Origin: CAZLMG01 sp964560765
Lineage (GTDB): Bacteria; Bdellovibrionota_B; Oligoflexia; Oligoflexales; CAZLMG01
DNA: 24,510 nt
Assembly: GCA_964560765.1 (NCBI GenBank)
Contig: CAZLMG010000053.1
Span: forward strand, 1-24,510
Reading direction: 5' to 3'
Under the pieces are notes generated by a model. The model searched no databases, was not told where the DNA came from, and saw only the letters and a list, made by a program, of their open reading frames with translations. A program made the position numbers and the translations under genes. Positions 7,564-15,957 of this stretch are shown in pieces. Each line of letters begins with the position of its first letter. The first letter of the stretch is position 1.

Positions 7564-9228
7564 CTAGGAAGCTTCTGATTTTTTACTTTGATTTTGAATT
7601 GTTACCGTTGATCGGTCGGTCATGGCCATATACCGCTTGTACAGAGTTCGGCCAGTCGTCCCGTCGGTTTCCATAAAGGCGGTGAGCTTAGCCTTTGGAA
7701 AGACAAGGGTTTGAGTGGTGCCGTTAGCGACCAAGCGCCGTTTGGGCCGGATGTCGGCAAAAATCCAGGACTCCGCAAAGACGTCGCCTGGGCCAAGCAC
7801 GCGCAGTGGGACAATTTGACGGCCGTCTCTGCCAAATTCCGTCATGGTTCCTTCGGTTACCATAATCAGGCCATCTGGGGTTTCTTGAATATCGCAGGCA
7901 ACTTGTCCGTCGTTGAAGGTTCTGCTGTTGGCGAGATCGAGGAGCACATTCCAAATCGCGTTGCCCAGTTCCATAAATAGCGGACTCGAAGCAAAGCAGC
8001 TGGGAATTGTTCGTATAGATCCTTTGGACTTCGGGGCAGCTAAATCCGAAGCCTGAGAGACCGGCATGATGATGGTGGGTTCCGCCTCACCGAAGTCTCG
8101 TTCAACATCGATCGTCGAGGTTTCCTCGCTGATGGTGAAGCGACCTGCTGAAGCGGCATCAGCAGGCGAGCCCTTCTTGATGAGCCGCGCGGCTCGATCA
8201 TGATCGTTCGCGCGCTCGTAACAATACTTAGCTCTTGGAATTTCGCCTGCGTGCTGAAAGCACTCTCCAGCAGTGGCGAATTCCTCTAGTCGCTCAAACA
8301 CGATACCAGCATAGCCATACATCGTTCGTGCCTGCATCAGCTCGGCGAGTCTGTGGGCTGATGGGTCCAAATAATTCACGTCGGCGATGAGTTGGGGGCC
8401 AATATCGTAGGAGGCAGCAGCGAGATACTGTTCTGCCCGAGCAGTGTCCTGCTGTGCAAGCAACGCTAGAATCAATGGGTGTAGGGCATGCGCATGATTC
8501 AATACCTTGGCGATTTGTTCGCTAAAGGGTGATTGCATCATGGTACTGATAGTTTCATCTAACTCGGCGCTTTCCAAGTTCAGCGTCGCGAGTTGTGACG
8601 GGTCGTCGCCGACGCGTTGTAACATCGCTACCGCTTCAGCAGCCATCCCATCTTTGAAGTAGTACCTGGCTGCTTTCGCGAACAGGCCCTTTTCTGAAAA
8701 ACAGAGAGCCGCATCGGAGAAACGCTGTGCTTGTTGGAAACATTCAATGGCTTCGTCCAACATACCCGCCATGCGATAGGCTCGCCCAGCCTCCAGCGGC
8801 AGCTGGGCCAAGCGAAAGCACTGTGCCGCATCGGACCAGCGGCCATGCCGCGCATAAAGTGCGCCTGCTCGATTGGGTCTCTGCATGCGAATCAGTGCAG
8901 AGGCCGCCTCTTTGATGTTACCGCCGCGCTCTAGAACTTCGATGCTCTCTCGAATCATGCCAATGGATTCGAGTGCCTGCGCAGAAGCCGCAATTTTGCC
9001 CCGGCGTCGCAGTTCGATCGCCATTTGCAGCGTCCGTTGTTGTTGCGGGTTCAACACCATCTTGTCGGCGCGGCGCTCTTTGCGCAGCCAAAGCCCCTTG
9101 CGTCGTTTGGGGCGGCTGCGACAGGCTGATTGAGGATCTTGCTGATAGTTTCGCCGAGCAGCCAGGTAGGTAAAAGCGGCGACGATAGCCAAGATGACGA
9201 TTAGCAGCCATGTGATACGACGACTCAA
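7564..9228 (-). CDS. Membrane-anchored TPR protein with C-terminal cyclic-nucleotide-binding-like domain
   Basis: This is a 554-residue protein. A single N-terminal membrane helix (7-24) is followed by a very basic stretch (about 38-56). A helical-repeat array of TPR type runs from about 65 to 350, with recurring A-G-x-x-Y and A-A-x-C-F units. An acidic, low-complexity linker (365-410) precedes a cNMP-binding fold (about 415-540) containing LGPGDVFAESWIF and PKRRLVA. The phosphate-binding cassette keeps the arginine but departs from the usual GELALL...RAAT, so ligand binding is doubtful and the fold may serve protein contacts. With few positive residues before the helix and an Arg/Lys cluster after it, the repeats are likely cytoplasmic. 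The start is TTG, supported by GAGGAG 6 bases upstream. The beta-barrel gene lies 75 bases upstream on the same strand. Confidence 0.85.
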   Translation of the reverse strand: MSRRITWLLIVILAIVAAFTYLAARRNYQQDPQSACRSRPKRRKGLWLRKERRADKMVLNPQQQRTLQMAIELRRRGKIAASAQALESIGMIRESIEVLERGGNIKEAASALIRMQRPNRAGALYARHGRWSDAAQCFRLAQLPLEAGRAYRMAGMLDEAIECFQQAQRFSDAALCFSEKGLFAKAARYYFKDGMAAEAVAMLQRVGDDPSQLATLNLESAELDETISTMMQSPFSEQIAKVLNHAHALHPLILALLAQQDTARAEQYLAAASYDIGPQLIADVNYLDPSAHRLAELMQARTMYGYAGIVFERLEEFATAGECFQHAGEIPRAKYCYERANDHDRAARLIKKGSPADAASAGRFTISEETSTIDVERDFGEAEPTIIMPVSQASDLAAPKSKGSIRTIPSCFASSPLFMELGNAIWNVLLDLANSRTFNDGQVACDIQETPDGLIMVTEGTMTEFGRDGRQIVPLRVLGPGDVFAESWIFADIRPKRRLVANGTTQTLVFPKAKLTAFMETDGTTGRTLYKRYMAMTDRSTVTIQNQSKKSEAS

Positions 9229-9290
9229 CTCCGGCTCCTCGCAAAAGCTCTTTACGTGGAATCGGCTAAATTTGACGAGGGCTTAAGTCA

Positions 9291-9298
9291 CCCCCCCC
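9291..9298. repeat. Mononucleotide tract of eight C (G on the minus strand)
   Basis: Eight consecutive C's lie 5 bases past the stop codon of the beta-barrel gene and about 63-70 bases upstream of the TTG start of the TPR/cNMP gene. The tract is outside both coding regions, so slippage could only change leader or promoter spacing, not reading frame. Confidence 0.9.
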
Positions 9299-9303
9299 GA
9301 TAT

Positions 9304-9915
9304 CTAAAGCTTGTAGCTAAGCCCGTACTGCAAATAGGTGTCGAGCGCAGTGCCGACGTTGCCTTTCGAATCGGTCTTTTGCCCTTCCGAAAAAGAGTAG
9401 GAAAGCTTCAGTGATAGTCTGGTGCTGAGTAGCATTTGCAATCCGATACCCGCGTTCCAAACCCATTCTTTGGGCTGAACCTTGACCACAATCGGTTCAC
9501 CTAAATTGTCGTACTCATGAAAAAGACTATATTTGTATGACTTTTTTGCAGCACCGCCAAAAACGTAAGGGGTAACTAGCTGTCCGTTGTAGAGTACAAC
9601 CGTTAGGTCTAGCGAGTACTGGGAGATGGTAACGGTATTTTCGAACTTCGGGAGTAAGAGTGAGCCTGATGCATCTCGGTATTCTTGTCGACCATAAGTG
9701 GACTCTTCCCTCTCTGAATAGCTGAGACCTAACCGCAAGTAGGAATAAATGTCGACCGCGATCGATCCCCCAAGGGATGAATTGGCGGAAATCTGTCGTT
9801 TAGCGTGTGTTTTGGAGTCATAGCCGGTCAGGCTGATGTGCACGCCAGCTCTAGCCGCAGAGCTAAATCCAAGCAGACTGACGATGATTCCGAGATACAG
9901 GGAGGCGCATCGCAT
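9304..9915 (-). CDS. Outer-membrane beta-barrel protein
   Basis: This 203-residue protein has a Sec signal peptide (cleavage after ARA, residue 23) and then alternating hydrophobic/polar strands rich in Tyr and Ser. It ends in YLQYGLSYKL, a terminal strand with the alternating pattern recognised by the BAM machinery, although the last residue is Leu rather than the usual Phe. The length suits an 8-stranded OmpA/OmpW-like or OmpX-like barrel. The ATG has GAGG 8 bases upstream. It may be co-transcribed with the downstream TPR/cNMP gene, and it is divergent from the Nudix gene. The specific function is unknown. Confidence 0.78.
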   Translation of the reverse strand: MRCASLYLGIIVSLLGFSSAARAGVHISLTGYDSKTHAKRQISANSSLGGSIAVDIYSYLRLGLSYSEREESTYGRQEYRDASGSLLLPKFENTVTISQYSLDLTVVLYNGQLVTPYVFGGAAKKSYKYSLFHEYDNLGEPIVVKVQPKEWVWNAGIGLQMLLSTRLSLKLSYSFSEGQKTDSKGNVGTALDTYLQYGLSYKL

Positions 9916-9981
9916 GGCCGACCTCGCTAGAAACTTTGGGTTTGTATCGATTGCGTGCTATGGAAGACACTATGACTCCAT

Positions 9982-9987
9982 TATAAT
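9982..9987 (+). promoter_or_regulatory. Possible -10 element for the Nudix-membrane protein operon
   Basis: A perfect TATAAT lies about 77 bases upstream of the preferred Nudix start, in an AT-rich stretch unlike the flanking genes. No good -35 is found at the right distance, so an activator or another start could be involved. Its position argues against the longer Nudix open frame being fully translated. Confidence 0.3.
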
Positions 9988-10063
9988 ATCACAGGAACCT
10001 CGGAACGAGGATGCTGGTGTGTTGCTGTTTGCTGGCAGAATTTTGCATGCAAGAGGAGTGGAT

Positions 10064-10519
10064 TTGTATCGCCGTGGTGTTGTAGGAGTTTTCATAGATT
10101 CTCTTGGGAAGGTCCTAGTTGCTGAGCGCTCAGACGTGCCTGGAGCATGGCAGTTTCCCCAAGGCGGGGTTGAAGACGGTGAGTCATGGGTGGCAGCCGT
10201 TCATCGTGAAATGCAGGAAGAGCTTGGCTTGGATCATGTCGAGATCGTTCGCGCTGGCAACTCACTGGTGCGATACGACTTCCCGCCTGGTAGAAAACCT
10301 TTTTCTTCAAATTTTCTGGGGCAAGAGCAGCAGTGGTTCCTGATGACTACGGGTGCAGAGCCAAATTTGCAGGCCGCAGATGGGGAGTTTACGGCCTGGA
10401 AATGGGTTCCTGTGCATGAGGCCGTCGAAGCCGTCGTGGAATGGAAGCGGGGAGCCTACCGCAGTGGGCTAAGCAGCTTAGGCCTGCTGAAGGACGGAGA
10501 TACTCCATGCCCAGAATAG
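10064..10519 (+). CDS. rppH: RppH-like Nudix hydrolase
   Basis: This is a 151-residue Nudix protein with a perfect Nudix box at 34-56: G34, E40, R48, E49, E52, E53 and G55 all match GX5EX7REUXEEXGU. It starts MYRRGVVGVF and has WQFPQGGVEDGE, the pattern of RNA 5'-pyrophosphohydrolases (RppH, which starts mRNA decay by removing pyrophosphate) and of the related Ap4A hydrolases. I prefer the TTG start at 10064 because AGGAG ends 5 bases before it and the protein then has the family's usual N-terminus. A GTG two codons earlier touches the same AGGAG. The frame is open back to 9836, but that part overlaps the divergent beta-barrel gene. The membrane protein gene downstream overlaps its end. Confidence 0.85.
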   Translation: MYRRGVVGVFIDSLGKVLVAERSDVPGAWQFPQGGVEDGESWVAAVHREMQEELGLDHVEIVRAGNSLVRYDFPPGRKPFSSNFLGQEQQWFLMTTGAEPNLQAADGEFTAWKWVPVHEAVEAVVEWKRGAYRSGLSSLGLLKDGDTPCPE

Positions 10520-10944
10520 CTTTGTGGAATATATTCTTCGGTTTTCTGGCCGTCTTTGTTGGCGCCTTAGCGGGTCCGTTCATGGTTAATGACGTCACTG
10601 CGGCCATCGTTGTCGATCCGCAGCGCCTTAATGAATGGAGCAGTGTTCTGCAACGCTCCAGCCACGGCCATCTGGGATTGTTTGGTTTGCTGCAGATTGC
10701 CTTCGGCCTGACGCTCCCATTTTCCTGTATTCATAAGCCGAGGCTGCGCCTACTGCAGACTATTGGTTTCGTATTGGGTGCCGTCGCAATGGGTCCCCTG
10801 ATGTATGCTAAGTCATACATACAACCCAACTTGGACGTCATTTCGTGGCTTGATGTGAGTATTGGTATTTGTTTGAGCGCAGCGCTTTTTTCTGTAGCGC
10901 TGCATCTTGGCGGACTTGGGCTCAAGTTGCTGAGATACGAATAG
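10507..10944 (+). CDS. Small four-helix membrane protein of unknown function
   Basis: This is a 145-residue protein with four hydrophobic segments (about 5-27, 54-75, 82-104 and 110-138). GGAG lies 7 bases before the ATG at 10507, and the gene overlaps the last 13 bases of the Nudix gene in another frame, so the two are probably co-translated. The segment with HGHLGLFGLLQIAFGL and a later MGPLMYAKSYI could place polar or histidine residues in the membrane, but I recognise no family. It ends 4 bases from the convergent response-regulator gene, with no terminator hairpin between them. Confidence 0.75.
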   Translation: MPRIALWNIFFGFLAVFVGALAGPFMVNDVTAAIVVDPQRLNEWSSVLQRSSHGHLGLFGLLQIAFGLTLPFSCIHKPRLRLLQTIGFVLGAVAMGPLMYAKSYIQPNLDVISWLDVSIGICLSAALFSVALHLGGLGLKLLRYE

Positions 10945-10948
10945 GGGC

Positions 10949-11518
10949 CTAGGCAGCTGTACTCTCAGCTGGCTGGCGACCAACATTTTCAAGTGCCGCG
11001 AGTAGCTCAACCACCTTGGCACGCACTTTTTCATCTTTGATCTTTTCAGGCTTGATTTTGCCTTTGATCAGCATCAATAAAGCCTTCTTGTCCGGCAGAA
11101 TTGCTCCGAGTTCCTTCAGAATCTCGCGTCGGTTCATCCCAGCATTGATGAAGTCTTGTATTTCATCGACGGTGAACGGCTTGCGCAAGAAGCCGTCGGC
11201 GAATTCTGAAACCTCTTCTTGCTGCTCATCCGTCAGAAGTGCGCCGCTGATCAAGAAGACGGGAATTGTCGCATCATAGCGGCGGATCTTCTTTAGCAGT
11301 TGAAGGCCGTCCACTTTCGGCATGCGAATGTCACTGAGAACCAAATCAATCTCTTTGGACTTCAACGTATCCGAGGCTTCTTTGGCATTCTTGACGACGA
11401 TAACGCGAGAGAAAAATTTATTGAGATGGATTTTGAAGAACTTGAGGAGGGTTTCGTCATCATCCACGATCATGATGTGACTCGTGCGATCATAAGCTCT
11501 TTTTGTTGCAACGGTCAT
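10949..11518 (-). CDS. Receiver-domain response regulator without a known output domain
   Basis: This is a 189-residue protein. The CheY-like receiver spans about 14-132 with the acidic pair D19/D20, phosphoacceptor D63 (LVLSDIRMP), S91 in LISGA and K113 in FLRKPF, so phosphorylation should work. The remaining 55-60 residues are a charged, Lys/Glu-rich helix region that I cannot match to a DNA-binding or enzyme domain, so it may act through protein contacts. I start at the ATG at 11518, which has GGGAG 6 bases upstream; the frame is open for 20 more codons without a ribosome site. No histidine kinase is nearby. It lies 108 bases after the TPR operon on the same strand and could be read from it or from its own promoter. 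Confidence 0.87.
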   Translation of the reverse strand: MTVATKRAYDRTSHIMIVDDDETLLKFFKIHLNKFFSRVIVVKNAKEASDTLKSKEIDLVLSDIRMPKVDGLQLLKKIRRYDATIPVFLISGALLTDEQQEEVSEFADGFLRKPFTVDEIQDFINAGMNRREILKELGAILPDKKALLMLIKGKIKPEKIKDEKVRAKVVELLAALENVGRQPAESTAA

Positions 11519-11546
11519 GGCACGCTCCCACAAGTTCTGTACAAAT

Positions 11547-11583
11547 GCACAACTTATCCATCGGTCGAAGTGCGGCACAACTT
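11547..11583 (-). repeat. Pair of 9-bp direct repeats upstream of the response regulator
   Basis: AAGTTGTGC occurs twice on the minus strand (11575-11583 and 11547-11555), 28 bases start to start, ending about 29 bases before the response-regulator ATG. The spacing is close to three helical turns, so both copies would face roughly the same side of the DNA. It could be a regulator site; this rests only on the repeat itself. Confidence 0.35.
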
Positions 11584-11626
11584 TAGGGTGTGAAATATGA
11601 ATATATTTTTGCCTGAAAACAGCTAG

Positions 11627-12856
11627 TTACATTTCTGTCGTCGCCTTATCTGGAGCCGACCCCCGGCGCTGTAAGTCCTCAATGTATAGCGTACTGAGCT
11701 GCTGCAGGGCTGCGTCCGTACTGGGAAGCTGTGAGACTTCATGAAAGAGTCGCAGTGCCTCCCCTTGCTTATCTTCATCATTGGCAACCAATACGCCTAG
11801 ATTAAACCTAGCATTTGCATGCTCTGGCTGAATCTCCAAAGCGCGAGCAAATGCGGTTCGGGCAGTGTCCTCGCGTCCGGTTCGTCGCTGCAAGATTCCT
11901 AAGGTGACGTAAACCTCGGCGTTGCTAGGCTCGAGTGCCAGGGCCCGGGTAAGGTTGGCCTCTGCGGTCTCATACTCCTGAAGAATGATAGCAATGACAG
12001 CTAAGTTGACGATGGCCGGCGTATAGTTCTCTGCAGCCTTCAAGGCAGCTTCGAACTGCTGCCGTGCTTGCTGATGGTCGCCCCGACGCTTGGCAATTAC
12101 CCCCAGGGTATTGTGAAGGCTTGCTAGGGGCTTGCCGCGATCCAAACCGCGCTTGGCTATGAACTCGGCCGCATCGAGTTTGCCTTCTTCCAAATAAAGG
12201 GCTGCAAGCGCGGCATACCCGGGAGAGAACCCGCGGTCGAGTCGGATAAGGTCTGTCAAAATGCGAATGCCTTCTTCACGATCCCCATGGCCAAGTTCAG
12301 CTAAGCCCAGTACGTATCGATAGCGAAAGATGTAGGCGCTGTCGAGTTCCTTGGCGGCATCGAGGACCGCTTTTATTTTGCTCAAATAAGCAAAAGCATC
12401 CTCGTAGTTCTTACTACGAACGGCCAGGGTAGCAGCCTCGATGAGTGCCTCTTGGTGATTGGCATCCAGTCGAAGCGCCATCCTAATAGAGACATCTGCC
12501 GCAGCGAACTGACCCAGAGCTCGCTGCTTGCGGGAGTGGCGGATGAGTGCGTCCGGATCGTCGCTCTGCTTCCAGGCCATAACCTCCTGAGTCAGTCGAT
12601 GCCGCTCGTCTTGACTTGGAGGTGCTTGGAAGAACAGCTCCCAGCTAATGTTTAGTTGACGCAGTTTGGCGGCGTTTTCCGCCTTGCCCGGACTTGCTGT
12701 CACGGCATCAACGCGTGAATCGCTGGTTGCTGAAGTGCTGGTGGGCGGAACAGGTACGTCTAGCGACCGCTTCTCTGGTTCAGTGCTAGTGGCGCAGCCT
12801 GTGATTGAACCGCTGATGAAGACAATAATGCTCACGATCGGCGCTCTGAAGAACAT
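11627..12856 (-). CDS. TPR lipoprotein, AglT/GltE-like
   Basis: This is a 409-residue protein with a lipoprotein signal (hydrophobic 7-20, lipobox ITGC with C21). A Ser/Thr/Pro-rich linker follows, then at least six TPR units between about 95 and 390, several near-canonical with the W/L-G-Y-A-F-A-P spacing. The residues after C21 are Ala-Thr, so outer-membrane sorting is expected. Of the nested starts GTG 12868, ATG 12859 and ATG 12856, I prefer 12856: GGAG lies 6 bases before it and its ATG shares one base with the upstream stop. It is the last gene of the five-gene operon. In Myxococcus AglT/GltE is a TPR lipoprotein of the gliding complex encoded next to the large TPR protein AgmU/GltD, which is the arrangement here. 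The homology is my inference from architecture and order. Confidence 0.82.
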   Translation of the reverse strand: MFFRAPIVSIIVFISGSITGCATSTEPEKRSLDVPVPPTSTSATSDSRVDAVTASPGKAENAAKLRQLNISWELFFQAPPSQDERHRLTQEVMAWKQSDDPDALIRHSRKQRALGQFAAADVSIRMALRLDANHQEALIEAATLAVRSKNYEDAFAYLSKIKAVLDAAKELDSAYIFRYRYVLGLAELGHGDREEGIRILTDLIRLDRGFSPGYAALAALYLEEGKLDAAEFIAKRGLDRGKPLASLHNTLGVIAKRRGDHQQARQQFEAALKAAENYTPAIVNLAVIAIILQEYETAEANLTRALALEPSNAEVYVTLGILQRRTGREDTARTAFARALEIQPEHANARFNLGVLVANDEDKQGEALRLFHEVSQLPSTDAALQQLSTLYIEDLQRRGSAPDKATTEM

Positions 12857-15800
12857 CATAAGCTCCACTGCTGAGGTAGATCCACTTCGACGGCTGCGGG
12901 TAGTGCGCTGTCATCGCTTAGAGCGAGACCGCTGGCATCGACGGCGTTCAATTCAACCGAGGATTTCATGACCCAAACATTACTTCGATATTGGTTGGGA
13001 AATCGGTTGCGAGCCATAATGTTGTCGCCGTGATTGCGTCTTGCCAACCTTTGCAGCCGCTCCGCGCTTGCCGTGTATTGTTGACGCGACGACTGTCGAA
13101 AGCGATCTGGGTGACGCGTCATGGTCATCGTGATGGACTCGGCCATCTCCTCTGCCGCTCTTGCCAGCTGGTACCTTGCGCGTGCGGACCACTCCGGAGA
13201 ATTGCTGCTGATGACTGATGCATATAGCCGCGATAGCTTTTCGAACAAATTCAGCTTCTCCGCAAGCTTAGCTTCTGGCGTACCCCTTCGCTCTTCGATG
13301 TTGAATTCCTGAAAGGCTGAGTGGTTGTCATGGCCTTGCCAGTACAGCGATTCTCCCGCAATGTCGTTGTATCGAGCTCCCAGCCGCGCTTTAGCAGCAT
13401 CTGCTGCCATAGAGACGGTGCGAAACTCGTCGAGTGCCGCTGACTCCTGTCCCGACTCAAATTTCGCGCGAGCGACCTTAATGCGAGCCTCAAGTTGCGA
13501 TCCGATTTCGTGCTCTCGTCCCGATAGTCTTTTACCGACGGCAGCGACACTATCGACCCGGCCGGCCGCCCGATAGTGATTCATGGCTCGTGTATAGTGA
13601 TTATGTTTATCAGTGACGCGCTTTCCCAAATCTCCCTGAGCTGTTGCTGCATCGCCAGCTGCCACCAGGTCTCCTTCCGCCGTCGCCAGTGCCTCAGCGC
13701 GTTCGAGAGACGGCACCACTTTGGGGTGTGCGGGATACTCTTTGGCTAGGCGAAGATAGTTTTGCGATGCCTCGCGAAAGCGGATTTGGTTCTCTGAACC
13801 TCTGGCCAAAAGGTAAATCATGTCTCCTGCGTGGTCGCGCATACCCGTCGCTAGATAGCTCTCTGTTGCCGCTTGCGCGCGGTGCCAGTCGCCGGACATG
13901 GCTAATAAGTAGGCGCCATCTCGAATCATAGCCGATCGATTGGGTAGATCAGGGTGCTCTTGGCCAACTTCGACTAGCAATTGGCCCGCGGCGGCAACTT
14001 CGCCAGCGGCCTCCAGGCGCTCCGCCTCGGTGCGTGCTGCTTGGGCCAATACTCCCTGCAGCTCAGATTTCAAGGTTGCCGGCATCTGGCCCCAGTTTTC
14101 CAAGCGCAGGTAGCGCTGGGCGGTCTCCACCAGCAGTGCGGGGCTACCCGACTTCATCTTCGAGAAAACAAGACCCTGAATAGCGGCGACTCTCTGTCCG
14201 GAGTTACCGGGCAGCATGAGGCTGCGCTGCCAGTAAGCCTCGGCCTGTCCGTGTCGGCTATGATCGCGATTTGCCGCCCCTGCCAGTAGCAGCAAGTCGA
14301 TCGCTCTCTCTCGCTGCGGATACCGATCAGCGTAGGACTCGACTGATTTTTCGAGTTCGTGCAGGCGCTGCAGCGCCACGGGATCTGAATCGGACTCGAT
14401 CCGAGGAGAGGATTCACGATTCAGTTTCGTGGCGTAGGCCTCTTGCCAGCCTCGATGCCGTGCCATCACGAGCTGGAAGCTAGCGATTTCAAGTGAAGCC
14501 TCGTCCAATTTGTAGTTGGTGCGAAGATCTTCGTACATCTTTGCGGCGACCTGAAACTTGCCGCTAAAGTAGCGGCAGTGGGCGAGTCGGAGCCGCCAGG
14601 TATGGCTGTCGCGATGGTTCGGATCGTGCCGGACCATGAGATCGTAAAAGGTGCTTGCCGCTGCAAAATTCGGTGCCGCGCCTGTCGCTAGTCCGCGATC
14701 ATAATGCGCTGCAGCCGCCAGCCGAGCCGCATCCAGGGCCTTAAATTGCATGGCATCTAACGCCTCAAAGTCCTGGCGATGCTTGGCGCGCCAGAGACTC
14801 TCGGCTGGCAGGAGCAGAGCCAGGCGCTCGAGCGCAGCTAGTCGAGCTCTTGGCTTACCCATGGAATCATTGGCCTTCGCGATCAAAATTAGCCATTCTG
14901 GCAGCTCTTTGGCGTGTGGGACCCTCTTGACGAGATGGTCGCCGACTTTGATGACTCGACTATGCTGATTTGCCGACGATGCCCGCACCATGTAGCGAAG
15001 CCCAATGGCCGGCACATCCGAGGAAATGCGGCGATCGTTGAGCTGACGGATGGTCTTGTCAACGTTGCCGTCCTCAAAGAGTGAGTCACCGATAATATCG
15101 ATAGCATCTCTGCGAATGCTATCTTGCTCAGCGAGGCGTTCTGCCTGTGTGCCAGGAGCCAGAATCTCAGCAGCAGACTGCACGGCCTGCTCAAGGTTTG
15201 CTGAACGATAGCCGGCCCATGCCATGCGATAGTGCACCCGTAGAGTCTCATACTCACGGCGCTCGGCATCAATCGCTGATGTGATGCCGAGCGCTGTTCG
15301 ATAATACTGCAAGGCTTTGGCTGGCGTTTCACCGTTGAAGTGATGGTCGCCAAGTGCGATATTGGCGTACATGCAATATATGCTGCGAGACTTTCGCTTG
15401 GCTAATCGATCCCAGGCCGCTAAGGCTTCTGCAGGTCTCTCAGATTCTTCGAGGGCCAGGGCCTTAGCGTATAGCGCCGTATCGAGTTGAGCAAAACTAG
15501 GATGATTGATTTCGATTTCCGAGATGCTATCGATCGCCTTCTGCAATAGCGTCAATCGCTCCGATGAACCATGTGCTCGTTCCTGACCTGCAAGAATTCG
15601 GTAGATTTGGGCCAGGTTCGCAAGCACGTGCGCTTTGTCTGGCGCTGCTGGATAGCGCTTGAGGTGAGTTTCGTAAGATTCAGCTGCCGAGGTTAACTTT
15701 TGAATTTGTTCGGCCGTGAGACGTTTCTGCTTATCTTCCGCTACTTTCTTGTACTCTTCCCACGTCTGCAGATAGTCTAGCTTCTTCCGCTGTTGGACGC

Positions 15801-15957
15801 GTTTCTCGTACCCATCAAAGTGGGTCCAATACTCGGTTAATGCATTAAGTGCTTGATCGTTGATCACATCACTATGCGAAGTTGTTGTCTCACTCCATGC
15901 GGGCGAAGTTGAGACAAGCAACCAGGCGATCGTGATGACAGTGTGAATTGATTTCAT
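12856..15957 (-). CDS. Large periplasmic TPR protein, AgmU/GltD-like
   Basis: This is a 1033-residue protein with a Sec signal peptide (about 1-22, ending PAWS). Tandem TPR and degenerate TPR helices fill most of the length, and a non-repeat tail of about 90 residues begins after SNSPEWSARARYQLARAAEE. That SPEW motif and the size recall AgmU/GltD, the periplasmic TPR protein of Myxococcus gliding motility. The start overlaps the previous stop by 4 bases (ATGA); its own ribosome site is poor, so translation is probably coupled. A role as a protein-protein scaffold in the periplasm is expected from the repeats. I did not see an enzyme motif. Alternative: a generic TPR protein of another envelope complex. 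Confidence 0.85.
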   Translation of the reverse strand: MKSIHTVITIAWLLVSTSPAWSETTTSHSDVINDQALNALTEYWTHFDGYEKRVQQRKKLDYLQTWEEYKKVAEDKQKRLTAEQIQKLTSAAESYETHLKRYPAAPDKAHVLANLAQIYRILAGQERAHGSSERLTLLQKAIDSISEIEINHPSFAQLDTALYAKALALEESERPAEALAAWDRLAKRKSRSIYCMYANIALGDHHFNGETPAKALQYYRTALGITSAIDAERREYETLRVHYRMAWAGYRSANLEQAVQSAAEILAPGTQAERLAEQDSIRRDAIDIIGDSLFEDGNVDKTIRQLNDRRISSDVPAIGLRYMVRASSANQHSRVIKVGDHLVKRVPHAKELPEWLILIAKANDSMGKPRARLAALERLALLLPAESLWRAKHRQDFEALDAMQFKALDAARLAAAAHYDRGLATGAAPNFAAASTFYDLMVRHDPNHRDSHTWRLRLAHCRYFSGKFQVAAKMYEDLRTNYKLDEASLEIASFQLVMARHRGWQEAYATKLNRESSPRIESDSDPVALQRLHELEKSVESYADRYPQRERAIDLLLLAGAANRDHSRHGQAEAYWQRSLMLPGNSGQRVAAIQGLVFSKMKSGSPALLVETAQRYLRLENWGQMPATLKSELQGVLAQAARTEAERLEAAGEVAAAGQLLVEVGQEHPDLPNRSAMIRDGAYLLAMSGDWHRAQAATESYLATGMRDHAGDMIYLLARGSENQIRFREASQNYLRLAKEYPAHPKVVPSLERAEALATAEGDLVAAGDAATAQGDLGKRVTDKHNHYTRAMNHYRAAGRVDSVAAVGKRLSGREHEIGSQLEARIKVARAKFESGQESAALDEFRTVSMAADAAKARLGARYNDIAGESLYWQGHDNHSAFQEFNIEERRGTPEAKLAEKLNLFEKLSRLYASVISSNSPEWSARARYQLARAAEEMAESITMTMTRHPDRFRQSSRQQYTASAERLQRLARRNHGDNIMARNRFPNQYRSNVWVMKSSVELNAVDASGLALSDDSALPAAVEVDLPQQWSL

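Noticed and set aside
7371..7676. 101-codon plus-strand frame between the thiolase and the TPR/cNMP gene
   Set aside because: It has no Shine-Dalgarno and lies opposite the zinc-ribbon gene and the 3' end of the TPR/cNMP gene; the minus-strand genes have better support.
9836..10063. Upstream extension of the Nudix frame
   Set aside because: It overlaps the beta-barrel gene on the other strand, contains a likely -10 box, and lacks similarity to Nudix N-termini.
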